A stretch of DNA of 37,349 bases, taken from Gammaproteobacteria bacterium (lineage in GTDB: Bacteria; Pseudomonadota; Gammaproteobacteria; Pseudomonadales; Azotimanducaceae). A model generated the notes under the pieces. The model saw nothing but the letters and a program-made list of their open reading frames with translations, had not been told where the DNA came from and ran no database searches. Where the stretch lies: assembly GCA_002725285.1 (NCBI GenBank), contig PBRC01000054.1, positions 1-37,349 of the forward strand, in the 5' to 3' direction. Shown piece after piece: positions 7,881 through 17,482 of the stretch. The position numbers and the translations under genes were made by a program. How positions within the stretch are numbered: the first letter of the stretch is position 1; every line of letters begins with the position of its first letter.

Positions 7881-9218
7881 ATGCAGGTGCAGAAAGTATT
7901 CATAAAAACACATGGTTGCCAGATGAATGAATATGATTCATCTAGAATCATGGATTTATTGAAAGAAACTCAAGAGTTTGAGGAAACCACCCAGGAAGAA
8001 AAGGCAGATCTGCTGCTCCTGAACACCTGTTCCATCAGGGACAAGGCTCAGCAAAAAGTCTTTCATCAGCTGGGAAGGTGGCGGCAACTGAAGGAAAACA
8101 GACCTGACATCAAGATCGGCGTTGGAGGTTGCGTGGCCAGCCAGGAAGGTAATGAAATCAGTCGGCGCGCCCCTTTTGTTGACGTAATCTTCGGGCCTCA
8201 AACCCTGCATCGATTACCTGAATTGATAGCGGATGCCGATCAGTCGAAATCGGCGATCATCGATATCAGTTTTCCGGAGATTGAGAAGTTTGATCAGTTA
8301 CCCGAACCTTCTGTCAGTGGACCCAGCGCATTTGTCTCGATCATAGAAGGGTGCAGCAAATACTGTTCATTCTGTGTTGTACCCTATACGAGAGGGAAGG
8401 AAGTCAGCAGGCCGATGCAGGATGTACTGCGTGAGATTCTGGGCCTTGCAGAGAAGGGTGTACGTGAGGTAAATCTTCTTGGCCAAAATGTGAATGCGTA
8501 TCGGGGTGATGCAGGTGACAATTCGACGGTTGACCTTGCCTACCTTATAAGCATCATCGCAGATATTGATGGTATTGAACGCATTCGCTACACAACATCG
8601 CATCCTCTTGAATTTACTGACAGTTTGATCGATATCTATGCAGAAGTGCCCCAGTTGGTCAGTCATTTGCATCTGCCGGTGCAGAGTGGGTCTGATCGTA
8701 TCCTCGCGAAAATGAAACGCGGTCATACGGTCCTGGAATACAAATCGAAGATTCGACGATTGCAAAGAATCAGACCTGATATCAGTATGTCCTCAGACTT
8801 TATTGTTGGTTTTCCTGGAGAATCCGATGATGATTTTGAGGCGACAATGAATCTCATCTCAGAGCTTGGGTTTGATCACTCGTTCAGTTTCATATTCAGC
8901 GCGAGGCCGGGAACACCTGCTTCTGAATTGCCGGATTCAACGCCGCTGGAGGTCAAAAAGGAAAGGCTGAGACTGTTGCAGGCGAGGATAAACAACCAGA
9001 CCATGCAAATCAGTCGGGGAATGGTTGGCAGTTCACAGAATATACTGGTAACCGGTTGCTCCAAAAAGGATGTAGGGCAGTGGCAGGGGAGAACCGAAAA
9101 CAACAGAGTGGTCAATTTTAGTGCGGATGGTTCAAATCTAACCGGTCACTTCGTGGATACAGAAATAACCGAAGCGCTACCAAACTCCTTGCGTGGGCGC
9201 GTAGTTGCAGGTTTCTAG
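7881..9218 (+). CDS. miaB: tRNA-2-methylthio-N6-dimethylallyladenosine synthase
   Basis: A 445-residue radical-SAM methylthiotransferase that converts i6A37 of tRNAs to ms2i6A37, stabilising codon-anticodon pairing. The N-terminal MTTase domain supplies the auxiliary cluster cysteines C13 ([11 protein letters not shown]), C50 (NTCSIRDKA) and C84 (GGCVASQEG). The radical-SAM CxxxCxxC motif is C158, C162, C165 (GCSKYCSFC). A TRAM domain occupies about the last 65 residues. I chose ATG 7881 over the in-frame TTG at 7872 because it gives the family N-terminus. It opens the phoH-ybeY-corC-lnt block usual in gammaproteobacteria. Confidence 0.97.
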   Translation: MQVQKVFIKTHGCQMNEYDSSRIMDLLKETQEFEETTQEEKADLLLLNTCSIRDKAQQKVFHQLGRWRQLKENRPDIKIGVGGCVASQEGNEISRRAPFVDVIFGPQTLHRLPELIADADQSKSAIIDISFPEIEKFDQLPEPSVSGPSAFVSIIEGCSKYCSFCVVPYTRGKEVSRPMQDVLREILGLAEKGVREVNLLGQNVNAYRGDAGDNSTVDLAYLISIIADIDGIERIRYTTSHPLEFTDSLIDIYAEVPQLVSHLHLPVQSGSDRILAKMKRGHTVLEYKSKIRRLQRIRPDISMSSDFIVGFPGESDDDFEATMNLISELGFDHSFSFIFSARPGTPASELPDSTPLEVKKERLRLLQARINNQTMQISRGMVGSSQNILVTGCSKKDVGQWQGRTENNRVVNFSADGSNLTGHFVDTEITEALPNSLRGRVVAGF

Positions 9219-9247
9219 AATATTCGCAAAAACACAAATGTTCGCTT

Positions 9248-9290
9248 TTAAGTCCACATATGTGGGTATATCCTTACTCATTAAGTCCAC
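9248..9290. promoter_or_regulatory. Palindrome and direct repeats before phoH
   Basis: The 113-bp miaB-phoH spacer contains a perfect 12-bp palindrome CCACATATGTGG (9254-9265) and two copies of TTAAGTCCAC (9248-9257 and 9281-9290) 33 bases apart, the first of which overlaps the palindrome. This resembles a dimeric regulator site, perhaps for a promoter internal to the operon. No factor can be named. Confidence 0.4.
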
Positions 9291-9331
9291 TCCGGATAAT
9301 TCATTGTCACAACCTGTTTTTGTAGGAAGAA

Positions 9332-10321
9332 TTGGAAGCTCATAATCAACCTTACCAGTTAGTACTGGAGCCAGACGATAGTAATCAACTTGCGGTGTTG
9401 TGTGGGCCTTTCGATGCTCACCTGCGTCAAATTGAAAAACGACTTGGAATCACAATTAAGAATCGTGGCAATGATTTTGAACTCATTGGTGAACAGAATG
9501 TGGTGCATGCTGCGGACAAAATTCTGAATCATCTTTATCGAGAAGTTAAGAATGGAACCGATCTGACAGCAAGCACCGTACATTTGTTTTTGCAGGAATC
9601 GGGTATCGATTCTCTAGTCAGACAGGATCCTGAAGACCTGGATGATCTGATTGTCACAAGGAAGAAAACGGTTAAGCCCAGGGGAAGAAATCAGATCGGG
9701 TATGTACGGGCCATTCGAGCCAACGATATTAACTTTGGAATCGGCCCGGCAGGAACAGGCAAGACTTACCTCGCGGTAGCAAGTGCTGTGGAAGCGTTGG
9801 AACGAGAAAAAATACGGCGGATCCTGCTGGTAAGACCTGCTGTAGAGGCAGGGGAGAAGCTCGGATTTCTGCCTGGCGATCTGAGCCAAAAAATCGACCC
9901 ATACCTGAGGCCACTGTACGACGCGTTATATGAGATGCTTGGTTTTGAACAGGTAGAGAGGCTCATAGAAAGAAACGTAATTGAGGTCGCACCACTCGCT
10001 TATATGCGGGGACGGACCCTGAACGATGCTTATATCATTCTGGATGAGAGCCAAAACACGACGATAGAGCAGATGAAGATGTTTTTAACTCGTGTAGGAT
10101 TTGGCTCCACTGTAGTTGTAACCGGAGACATTACGCAGATCGATCTTCCTCACAAAATGAAGTCCGGGTTGCGTCATGTTCTGGACGTTCTGCATGATGT
10201 TAAAGGAATATCGTTTACACGCTTTAATCCCAAAGATGTGGTTCGACATCCCCTGGTTCAGAGAATCGTTGAAGCATATGAGAAACATGAATCTGAGTCC
10301 GGTGAAGGGAATCAAGGTTAG
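9332..10321 (+). CDS. phoH: PhoH-family P-loop ATPase
   Basis: A 329-residue PhoH/YbeZ protein, a cytoplasmic ATPase associated with YbeY and RNA metabolism. Walker A is GPAGTGKTY (138-146) and Walker B AYIILDES (233-240); the N-terminal part matches the family's RNA-binding-like segment (LCGPFDAHLRQIEKRLG). The start is a TTG at 9332 with AGGAAGA directly upstream; an in-frame stop lies three codons before it, so no ATG start is available. It overlaps the beginning of ybeY and belongs to the miaB-ybeY-corC-lnt block. Confidence 0.95.
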   Translation: MEAHNQPYQLVLEPDDSNQLAVLCGPFDAHLRQIEKRLGITIKNRGNDFELIGEQNVVHAADKILNHLYREVKNGTDLTASTVHLFLQESGIDSLVRQDPEDLDDLIVTRKKTVKPRGRNQIGYVRAIRANDINFGIGPAGTGKTYLAVASAVEALEREKIRRILLVRPAVEAGEKLGFLPGDLSQKIDPYLRPLYDALYEMLGFEQVERLIERNVIEVAPLAYMRGRTLNDAYIILDESQNTTIEQMKMFLTRVGFGSTVVVTGDITQIDLPHKMKSGLRHVLDVLHDVKGISFTRFNPKDVVRHPLVQRIVEAYEKHESESGEGNQG

Positions 10322-10799
10322 ACATTACGTTGAAGTACTTTCAGATTGCGAGTCAGACATGGTGAACCTGCCTGATGCTGGCCAAATCGCTGATTGGGTG
10401 AACGATGCGTTGGTTGAGACCGGTGGAGAGGTGTCCGAGGTTTCTGTCAAGCTGGTTTCTGCCAGGGAAATGGCCGATTTGAATAAGGAGTATCGCCAGC
10501 GGTCAGATGCAACTAATGTGTTGTCGTTCCCAATGAATGTAGAATCTGAGACCGGTCATCCTCTTTTGGGCGATATTGCTGTTTGCCCTGCAGTAGTTAT
10601 CGCAGAAGCCAAAGAACAGGATAAGTCACTGGAAGCTCATTTCGCACATATGCTGGTTCATGGCGTGCTGCATCTGCAAGGTCATAATCACAAGGGTGAT
10701 GAAGAAGCGGAAAAAATGGAACAGATTGAAGTTGCGATTTTGCGTACAATGGGTTTCCCTAATCCCTATATGACTCCCGCAAAAAGGCACAAGAAATGA
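10302..10799 (+). CDS. ybeY: Endoribonuclease YbeY (16S rRNA maturation)
   Basis: A zinc-dependent endoribonuclease needed for 16S rRNA 3' maturation and ribosome quality control. The metal motif HGVLHLQGHNH gives ligands H120, H124 and H130; the usual YDH is NH here, with the final His retained. The frame is open well inside phoH, so the start is uncertain: GTG 10302 gives 165 residues, closest to family length, while ATG 10287 or 10278 would add a few residues. It overlaps the phoH 3' end and shares ATGA with corC, which indicates tight coupling. Confidence 0.93.
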   Translation: MKGIKVRHYVEVLSDCESDMVNLPDAGQIADWVNDALVETGGEVSEVSVKLVSAREMADLNKEYRQRSDATNVLSFPMNVESETGHPLLGDIAVCPAVVIAEAKEQDKSLEAHFAHMLVHGVLHLQGHNHKGDEEAEKMEQIEVAILRTMGFPNPYMTPAKRHKK

Positions 10800-11635
10800 G
10801 TGATGAAGACTCAGGCAGTGACCAGAGAAGCTGGTTAGAGAGATTCTCGCTGGCGATTACGGGAGAACCGAGTTCGCGCAGTGATCTGATTGAGCTACTC
10901 AGGTCTGCAGAACAACGAGATCTGCTTGATGCGGAGGCACTAAGCATAATCGAGGGAGCATTAAGCGTGTCTGATATGCAGGCACGAGAAATTATGATCC
11001 CAAAATCACAGATGATCGTTGTCAGACTGGATATGTCTCCAAAAGAATTCTTACCACTGGTGATTGAATCTGGACATTCACGATTTCCGGTGTTGGGTGA
11101 AAAACCTGACGATATTGTTGGAATACTACTGGCTAAAGATCTCTTATCTCTCGCCAACCAGGAAAGGAAGTCTAAATTCAGTATGCGGGATTTGTTACGA
11201 CCCTGCACAGCGATCCCTGAGAGCAAACGCCTTAATGTTCTCCTCGAAGAGTTCCGGGCAACACGCAACCATATGGCTGTAGTCTTCGATGAATACGGCA
11301 TAGTTTCTGGTATCGTCACCATTGAAGATGTGTTAGAACAAATCGTCGGTGACATAGAGGACGAATTTGACTTTGGTGATGAGGAATTCATCATGAAACT
11401 TGCTGATGATGACTACACCGTAAAAGCACTCACGCCGATCGATGAGTTTAACGAAGCGTTTGGAAGTGACTTTTCAGATAAGGAATTTGATACGATTGGC
11501 GGCGTGGTGACTCACCACTTCGGATACATTCCAAAGAGAGATGAAAGCGTGGATGTCGAGGGTTTCAAGTTTAAGGTACTTAACTCCGATAAACGAAGCA
11601 TCCGACTTCTCCAGCTAACACCTCCAGCTGAATAA
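10796..11635 (+). CDS. corC: CBS domain transporter-associated protein CorC/YbeX
   Basis: A 279-residue HlyC/CorC family protein. After a charged N-terminus come two CBS domains (about residues 65-120, with REIMIPKSQM, and 130-190, with MAVVFDEYGIVSGIVTIEDV) that probably bind an adenine nucleotide, then a C-terminal CorC_HlyC domain (about 200-278). Family members have been linked to magnesium/cobalt efflux and ribosome-related functions. It lacks the membrane DUF21 domain, as usual for the YbeX subgroup. The start codon overlaps the ybeY stop (ATGA). Confidence 0.93.
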   Translation: MSDEDSGSDQRSWLERFSLAITGEPSSRSDLIELLRSAEQRDLLDAEALSIIEGALSVSDMQAREIMIPKSQMIVVRLDMSPKEFLPLVIESGHSRFPVLGEKPDDIVGILLAKDLLSLANQERKSKFSMRDLLRPCTAIPESKRLNVLLEEFRATRNHMAVVFDEYGIVSGIVTIEDVLEQIVGDIEDEFDFGDEEFIMKLADDDYTVKALTPIDEFNEAFGSDFSDKEFDTIGGVVTHHFGYIPKRDESVDVEGFKFKVLNSDKRSIRLLQLTPPAE

Positions 11636-11638
11636 AAC

Positions 11639-13144
11639 TTGCAGAATGCACTTGCCAAAAAGCTGAAGCAAAATCCTCTGGCAGCTGACTTTCTGGCCTT
11701 GCTGGCCGGATGCTGTTATCCCCTTGCGCTGGCTCCCTTTGATCTCTGGATAGCAGGCATCATTTCAGTTGTTTTACTGCTGGTCGCCATTGACGAGAGC
11801 AGCATCAGAAGGGGCGCGATTAGATTCTACCTTTTTGGTATTGGTTGTTACGGAGTAGGTGCGTCCTGGATCTATGTGTCCATCCACGAACATGGTCAGG
11901 CGTCGGTATTGCTGGCAGGAATGCTGGTCTCGTTGTTTGTCCTGGGCGTAGCGCTGCCAATGTTGTTGCAGGGATATGTGTATCAGCGTTTCTTCAGGCA
12001 AGGTCAGGTTGGTCTGCTACTCGGTTTTACTGCGCTTTGGACTCTCAAAGAATGGTTTTATACCTGGTTCCTGACCGGATTTCCGTGGCTGTTTGCCGGT
12101 TATGCTCATCTGGATACGCCGCTTGCCGGATATGCACAGTTTCTTGGCGTTCTCGGCGTCGGTTTTTGCGTGTTGCTGAGTGCGGTCCTGGTATATGTAG
12201 GATTTACGGTCAAGACATTTAGAATCTTTTCATTATTGATCCTCAGCCTGGTCTGGCTGGTTGGATTTGCCCTGTCAAAGGTGGAATTTGTATCAGTTGT
12301 GGGTGATCCGGTTCCTGTGAGTGTTGTGCAAGGTAATATTGATCAGAGGGTAAAGTGGCAGCGAAACATGGTCACCCCGATTGTGCGGACCTACGTTGGA
12401 CTCAGTCGAGAAGAATGGGGCAGGAACATTATCGTCTGGCCAGAGGCTGCCATCACCGTTTTTCGAGAGAGTGCATCGGAATTGCTTGACGATCTTTCGA
12501 AAACTACCAGAGAGCAAGGGTCGACACTTATACTGGGACTGCCTGATCGCAACGTGGATGGTGAATTCCTCAACGCAGCCATTGCGATCGGGAATGGTAA
12601 TGGTGAGTACTTCAAGCGTCGCCTGGTGCCATTTGGAGAATATGTGCCTCTTGAGAGTCTGCTGCGAGGCATCATTCATTTCTTTGATCTGCCAATGTCT
12701 CACAATCAGACAGGAGCCTGGGAGCAGCCTTTGCTGAAAGCCGGGGACCTGAAGGTAGCGATCTCAATTTGTTATGAGGTTGCTTATCCAGATCTGGTTC
12801 GGAGTAATCAAGAATCACCGGACCTGCTTGTTACGATAAGTAATGACAGTTGGTTTGGTGAGTCCATCGGACCGCTGCAGCATATGCAGATGGCAAGAAT
12901 GAGGGCGCTGGAGAATAGCCGATATATGATCCGAAGTACCAATAATGGGGTAACGGCGGTTATCGATCATCATGGTAAGGTTGCTGCTCGTCTGCCGCAG
13001 TTCGAATCCGGTGTGTTAAGAGCCGATGTAAGAAAACTCTCGGGCACAACGCCGTTCAATCGCGTTGGCCAGGGTCCCATCCTCGTATTGATTGTCTCAC
13101 TGTTGCTGGGGCAGTTGATTTGGCGACATCAAGAAATTCGTTGA
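11639..13144 (+). CDS. lnt: Apolipoprotein N-acyltransferase
   Basis: A 501-residue inner-membrane enzyme that adds the third acyl chain to lipoprotein N-termini before outer-membrane transport. Several hydrophobic helices fill residues 15-215, followed by a periplasmic nitrilase-like domain with catalytic triad E269 (WPEAAITVF), K326 (YFKRRLVPFGEYVPLE) and C378 (ISICYEVAYPD), then a final C-terminal helix. The start is TTG 11639, three bases after corC; no in-frame ATG exists before the conserved first helix. It would mature the LptE lipoprotein encoded downstream. Confidence 0.95.
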   Translation: MQNALAKKLKQNPLAADFLALLAGCCYPLALAPFDLWIAGIISVVLLLVAIDESSIRRGAIRFYLFGIGCYGVGASWIYVSIHEHGQASVLLAGMLVSLFVLGVALPMLLQGYVYQRFFRQGQVGLLLGFTALWTLKEWFYTWFLTGFPWLFAGYAHLDTPLAGYAQFLGVLGVGFCVLLSAVLVYVGFTVKTFRIFSLLILSLVWLVGFALSKVEFVSVVGDPVPVSVVQGNIDQRVKWQRNMVTPIVRTYVGLSREEWGRNIIVWPEAAITVFRESASELLDDLSKTTREQGSTLILGLPDRNVDGEFLNAAIAIGNGNGEYFKRRLVPFGEYVPLESLLRGIIHFFDLPMSHNQTGAWEQPLLKAGDLKVAISICYEVAYPDLVRSNQESPDLLVTISNDSWFGESIGPLQHMQMARMRALENSRYMIRSTNNGVTAVIDHHGKVAARLPQFESGVLRADVRKLSGTTPFNRVGQGPILVLIVSLLLGQLIWRHQEIR

Positions 13145-13250
13145 GGTGAAGCTCTCGTTCAAGAATCATATCCTTGAGGTGTTTGATAGACTGCTTTTCG
13201 GCCGGATTGTTTTCAATCTGTTCCTTTGGCGTTGCGATCTGATCCAGCAA
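13056..13250 (-). CDS. Candidate small antisense protein at lnt 3' end
   Basis: A 64-residue minus-strand ORF starting with TTG at 13250 and preceded by AGGAAGA, the same ribosome-binding arrangement as phoH. The product is strongly charged and helical (starts MLDQIATPKEQIE; central HLKDMILERELHLNEFL) and looks protein-like for its first 48 residues. Its last third overlaps the lnt coding end. The opposite strand gives a Cys/Phe-rich frame typical of an antisense shadow, supporting the minus strand as the coding one. I do not recognise the family. Confidence 0.4.
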   Translation of the reverse strand: MLDQIATPKEQIENNPAEKQSIKHLKDMILERELHLNEFLDVAKSTAPATVRQSIRGWDPGQRD

Positions 13251-13469
13251 TTCTTCCTAGTGATGCTGAACCAGTTATGTATTCATTTTCGTAAATTCTC
13301 GGTTATTTTTAGACATGGACTACAGTTCACTTGTCGATTCTTAAAATCCAGCTGTGAATTGACAATTTGCCTAATTGATATCGCCAGGCAGACATATTCA
13401 AATAATTTATCTGACTAGTAATTGGATGTTACCAGACAGGGTGATCAGGTAAAATCCGGGTTCGATTTT

Positions 13470-15959
13470 ATGACCAACATGATGATGACAGAGCAGAAAC
13501 ACGACTCTCCTTCATATAATCCGCTTGTTGCGGAAAAAAAGGTGCAGCAGTATTGGCGAGAAAACCGTACCTTTGAAGCCACGGAGAACTCAACGAAGCC
13601 AAAATTCTACTGTCTTGCGATGTTCCCGTACCCGAGCGGGCAACTGCATATGGGTCATGTTCGCACTTACACGCTTGGAGATGTTATCGGGCGATTTCAA
13701 CGGTTACAGGGGAAGAATGTACTGCACCCGATGGGATGGGATGCTTTCGGCCTACCAGCAGAGAACGCCGCGATAAAAAGGAATATCCCACCAGCGGAAT
13801 GGACCTTGTCGAACATCGAGTACATGAAGGGCCAGATGAATAATCTTGGATTTTCCTACGACTGGTCACGAGAATTCGCCACCTGCGATCCCGAATACTA
13901 TCGATGGGAACAATGGTTCTTTACCCGAATGTTCAAGAAGGGACTGGTGTACAAGAAGGCAGCATGGGTTAACTGGGACCCGGTAGATCAGACGGTCCTG
14001 GCCAACGAACAAGTGATCGATGGCAAAGGCTGGCGATCTGAAGCAGCAGTGGAAAGGAGAGAATTGGTACAATGGTTCGTCAAGATAACGGACTACGCCG
14101 AAGAGCTTTTAACTTATCTCGATAAATTGGATGGCTGGCCCGAGAAGATAAAGGCCATGCAGAGAAACTGGATAGGTCGTTCTGAGGGAGTGGAAATGAC
14201 TTTTCCATTTCAGGAAGAAGGAATCACTGTTTATACAACTCGCCCGGATACACTGATGGGAGCGACTTATCTGGCCGTTGCACCCCAACACTCAATCGCA
14301 AAAGCGGCAGCGGAGCATAACGTTGAGTTAGCTCAATTCCTCACGGAATGTAATAGGATCAAAGTTGCTGAAGCGGATATGGCAAAGATGGAAAAACTCG
14401 GGATGGATACGGGATTTACGGCCGAACATCCTCTCTCGGGTAAACAGGTTCCAATCTGGGTTGCCAATTTTGTGCTGATGGAATATGGCTCTGGCGCGGT
14501 TATGTCGGTACCAGCTCATGATCAGCGGGACTGGGAATTCGCTAAAAAATACGATCTGGACATTATGCAGGTGATTGAACCTTCGGCCGATAGTGATGAG
14601 TTCTGCGATATCGAGTCTGAGGCTTATGTCTCTAAAAATGGCGTGCTGATAAATTCAGGAGAATTTGACGGCAGCGATTTTAAGACTGGATTTGATGGTA
14701 TCGCAGCCGCATTGGCAGACAGAGGATTGGGTGAGAAACAGACGAATTATCGACTGCGCGACTGGGGAGTCTCCAGACAGCGATATTGGGGCTGCCCCAT
14801 CCCGGTCGTTAATTGTGAAAAGTGTGGTGCCGTGGCTGTTCCGGATGCGGACTTGCCTGTGTTGTTACCATCGGATGTTAAATTTGACGGGGTTGGCTCG
14901 CCACTCAAGAAAATGCCCGAATGGTTTGAGACAAGTTGTCCTGAGTGCGGTGGAGATGCAGTCAGAGAAACGGATACGTTTGACACGTTTATGGAATCGT
15001 CCTGGTATTACGCCCGGTTCGCGTCGAGTAACCATAGTGAATCCATGCTTGATGAAAGGGCCAAATACTGGACGGCAGTGGATCATTATGTGGGGGGCGA
15101 AGAACACGCGATTCTACACTTGTTGTACGCTCGATTCTTCCACAAGATCATGCGTGACGAAGGCATGATCGAGTCTGATGAGCCTTTTAGCAAACTGCTG
15201 GCGCTTGGGATGGTATTGCAAGACGGAGTGAAGATGTCCAAGTCGGCCGGGGATGCCGGAGACCCGCAACATTTGCTTAACGCCTACGGCGCTGATGCTA
15301 TTCGTATGGCTATGATGTTTGCAGCACCACCGGAACATTCATTCGAATGGTCAGAACATGGCGTCGAGTCAGCTGCTCGCTGGCTTCGCACAAAATTGTG
15401 GAACAGTGTGGAGAACCATCTTCGGCAGGGTGATGTCCCTGAATTGGATACTACTGTCTTGACGCCGCAACAAAAGGAGATACGTCGATACGTGCACGAG
15501 ACCATCGCCAAGACGGGAGATGACTATGCGCGACGACTGACGTTCAATACGGTAGTTTCTGCCGTGATGTCTTTGATGAATCATGTCAATAAATTTGAAG
15601 ATGACTCGCCCCAGGGAACAGCAGTTGTTCGTGAAGCGCTGAATGCTGTCGTGATCATCATGTCCCCGATAACGCCACACATCTGTCATCAGTTGTGGGA
15701 GAAGTTAAACGGCTCAAAACTCGAAGATGTCTCCTGGGTGCAGTTAGATGAATCAGCACTGGAGAAGTCTGCCGTTGAAATGGTCGTTCAGGTTAACGGG
15801 AAACTGCGGGGCAAGTTTGAAATCTCACCCGAAGCGTCGAAAGATGAAATTGAGGCTTGTGCCAGGAATATAGGCAATGTTGAGAAGTACATTGAAGGAA
15901 AAACAGTGAGAAAGGTAATTGTTGTGCCCGATAAACTGGTCAATTTTGTGGTGTCCTGA
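13470..15959 (+). CDS. leuS: Leucyl-tRNA synthetase
   Basis: A class Ia synthetase of 829 residues charging tRNA-Leu. The HIGH motif appears as HMGH (60-63, in PYPSGQLHMGHVRTY) and KMSKS at 588-592. The CP1 editing domain is recognisable by TTRPDTLMGATYLAVAP, and a zinc knuckle by CEKCG and CPECGG. The frame is open from a TTG at 13422, but family N-termini begin near the MTNMMMTEQK segment; ATG codons at 13470, 13479, 13482 and 13485 are all possible, none with a good Shine-Dalgarno. Its TGA overlaps the lptE ATG (TGATG). Confidence 0.97.
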   Translation: MTNMMMTEQKHDSPSYNPLVAEKKVQQYWRENRTFEATENSTKPKFYCLAMFPYPSGQLHMGHVRTYTLGDVIGRFQRLQGKNVLHPMGWDAFGLPAENAAIKRNIPPAEWTLSNIEYMKGQMNNLGFSYDWSREFATCDPEYYRWEQWFFTRMFKKGLVYKKAAWVNWDPVDQTVLANEQVIDGKGWRSEAAVERRELVQWFVKITDYAEELLTYLDKLDGWPEKIKAMQRNWIGRSEGVEMTFPFQEEGITVYTTRPDTLMGATYLAVAPQHSIAKAAAEHNVELAQFLTECNRIKVAEADMAKMEKLGMDTGFTAEHPLSGKQVPIWVANFVLMEYGSGAVMSVPAHDQRDWEFAKKYDLDIMQVIEPSADSDEFCDIESEAYVSKNGVLINSGEFDGSDFKTGFDGIAAALADRGLGEKQTNYRLRDWGVSRQRYWGCPIPVVNCEKCGAVAVPDADLPVLLPSDVKFDGVGSPLKKMPEWFETSCPECGGDAVRETDTFDTFMESSWYYARFASSNHSESMLDERAKYWTAVDHYVGGEEHAILHLLYARFFHKIMRDEGMIESDEPFSKLLALGMVLQDGVKMSKSAGDAGDPQHLLNAYGADAIRMAMMFAAPPEHSFEWSEHGVESAARWLRTKLWNSVENHLRQGDVPELDTTVLTPQQKEIRRYVHETIAKTGDDYARRLTFNTVVSAVMSLMNHVNKFEDDSPQGTAVVREALNAVVIIMSPITPHICHQLWEKLNGSKLEDVSWVQLDESALEKSAVEMVVQVNGKLRGKFEISPEASKDEIEACARNIGNVEKYIEGKTVRKVIVVPDKLVNFVVS

Positions 15960-16453
15960 TGCGTCGATTTCTTGGTCTGCTTCTGTTGTCGGCTCTGGTT
16001 GGCTGTGGTTTTCATCTGCGTAGCACGCAGGGGCTTGAGATACTGGCCGGGAATGCACATGTTTCTGCGAGTAATATATACAGTCCTCTTACTCGCGAGC
16101 TGGAAAACATGCTGGTCAGTCAGGGAGTGGACCTGGTTCCTGCGTCGTCGGCAGAATATACGATTCGGATATTAACCGAGCGGACACATCGTCGCCCTGT
16201 GGCGACTTCCGGTGACATCAGCGTGGCTGAATACGAACTCATGATGACGGTCAGTTTTCAGATTACAGATGCCAGCGGGGCTGTGGTGCTACCTACCACG
16301 ACCCTGGTGACTGAACGAATCTATAGTTTTGACACTGAAAGCTTCGTTGGCAGCTCGGAAGAGGAAGAAATGCTTAGCGAAGAAATGCGCACAGACATTG
16401 CTAATCGACTGTTGCGCCGATTCGCATCCTCACTCATCAGTCAATCCAGTTAG
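15959..16453 (+). CDS. lptE: LPS-assembly lipoprotein LptE
   Basis: A 164-residue outer-membrane lipoprotein that plugs the LptD barrel and helps place lipopolysaccharide in the outer leaflet. It has a short signal peptide ending in the lipobox LVGC with acylated C16, followed by GFHLR, the family hallmark. The remaining sequence has the LptE alpha/beta layout, including a VAEYELMMTVSFQI strand and RTDIANRLLRRFAS helix. Its start overlaps the leuS stop by one base, and holA follows 13 bases downstream, as in most gammaproteobacteria. Confidence 0.95.
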   Translation: MRRFLGLLLLSALVGCGFHLRSTQGLEILAGNAHVSASNIYSPLTRELENMLVSQGVDLVPASSAEYTIRILTERTHRRPVATSGDISVAEYELMMTVSFQITDASGAVVLPTTTLVTERIYSFDTESFVGSSEEEEMLSEEMRTDIANRLLRRFASSLISQSS

Positions 16454-16466
16454 TGTTTCTTGCCTT

Positions 16467-17480
16467 GTGAAGCTCTATCCAGACAAATTAGCGTCTCACC
16501 TCCAAAAATCTGTATCGTCAATTTACATGGTCAGCGGCGATGAACCTCTATTGGTTCAGGAGAGTTGTGACCTGATCAGAGATAACCTGAAGCAGCAGGG
16601 CTTCTCTGAGAGAGAGGTATTCCATGTTGAAGCTGGTTTTAATTGGGAGCAGGTGTTGTTTAGTGCGAACAGCATGAGTCTGTTTGCAGAACAGAAATTG
16701 CTTGAAATCCGCATGCCGAATGGCAAACCTGGTGACAAGGGAGCCAAAGTGCTGCAGGGTTTCGTCGAAAACCCGCCTGAAGGAACGACAATGTTGCTTG
16801 TTTTGCCGAAGTTGGAAGCCGCAACGCAACGGGCAAAATGGTTTAAAGCAATCGAGAGCGCTGGATTGTTTGTACAGGTCTGGCCAATTGATGTCGCACG
16901 GTTACCACGATGGATCAGTGACCGATTCAGGAAGGCGGGCCTTACGGCGTCAAGAGAGGCAGTGTTGGCCCTGATTGATCGGGTGGAAGGTAACTTACTT
17001 GCCGCGGTCCAGGAAATTGAGCACCTCAGGCTGGTTGCGAGCAATAATCATATAGATCTGGAACAGGTTGTCGATGGGGTTGCGAATAATGCTCGCTATG
17101 ATGTGTTTGGCCTCATTGATGCCGCAGTAGGTCAGGATCCACAGAGATCAGCGAAAATGGTCCAGGGATTGCGCGCAGAAAGTGGAGATCTGATGTTAAT
17201 CACGGCCATGCTGGCCCGGGAGTTGAGAAGTCTGGTTGGTATGGCGCGGAAAATCGGACAAGGCCAGAGGATTGATGCGGTATTGCAAAGTAATCGCGTC
17301 TGGGCAAAGCGAAAATCCATCGTAGGTCGTTGTCTGAAACAACAGAATGTCAGGGCACTTGAATCCTGCCTGCGTCAGCTGGGGAGGATAGATCGACAGA
17401 TCAAGGGTCTTGGGCAGGGTGATCCCTGGGATGAGCTTGAAAATCTTGTGCTGCGGTTAGCGGGTCGATCAGTGCACTAA
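16467..17480 (+). CDS. holA: DNA polymerase III delta subunit
   Basis: A 337-residue clamp-loader subunit that opens the beta sliding clamp. The N-terminus (VKLYPDKLASHL, then SIYMVSGDEPLLVQESCDLIR) and the AAA+-like fold pattern match the family, and the length is close to that of the E. coli protein. The start is a GTG at 16467; the in-frame extension upstream lies inside lptE and gives no family similarity. In relatives nadD commonly follows holA; here the next gene is a convergent histidine phosphatase. Confidence 0.93.
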   Translation: MKLYPDKLASHLQKSVSSIYMVSGDEPLLVQESCDLIRDNLKQQGFSEREVFHVEAGFNWEQVLFSANSMSLFAEQKLLEIRMPNGKPGDKGAKVLQGFVENPPEGTTMLLVLPKLEAATQRAKWFKAIESAGLFVQVWPIDVARLPRWISDRFRKAGLTASREAVLALIDRVEGNLLAAVQEIEHLRLVASNNHIDLEQVVDGVANNARYDVFGLIDAAVGQDPQRSAKMVQGLRAESGDLMLITAMLARELRSLVGMARKIGQGQRIDAVLQSNRVWAKRKSIVGRCLKQQNVRALESCLRQLGRIDRQIKGLGQGDPWDELENLVLRLAGRSVH

Positions 17481-17482
17481 AA

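Noticed and set aside
13146-13418. 90-codon plus-strand frame between lnt and leuS
   Set aside because: Phe/Cys/Leu-rich pattern is the mirror of the charged minus-strand frame; no start signal. Treated as an antisense shadow.
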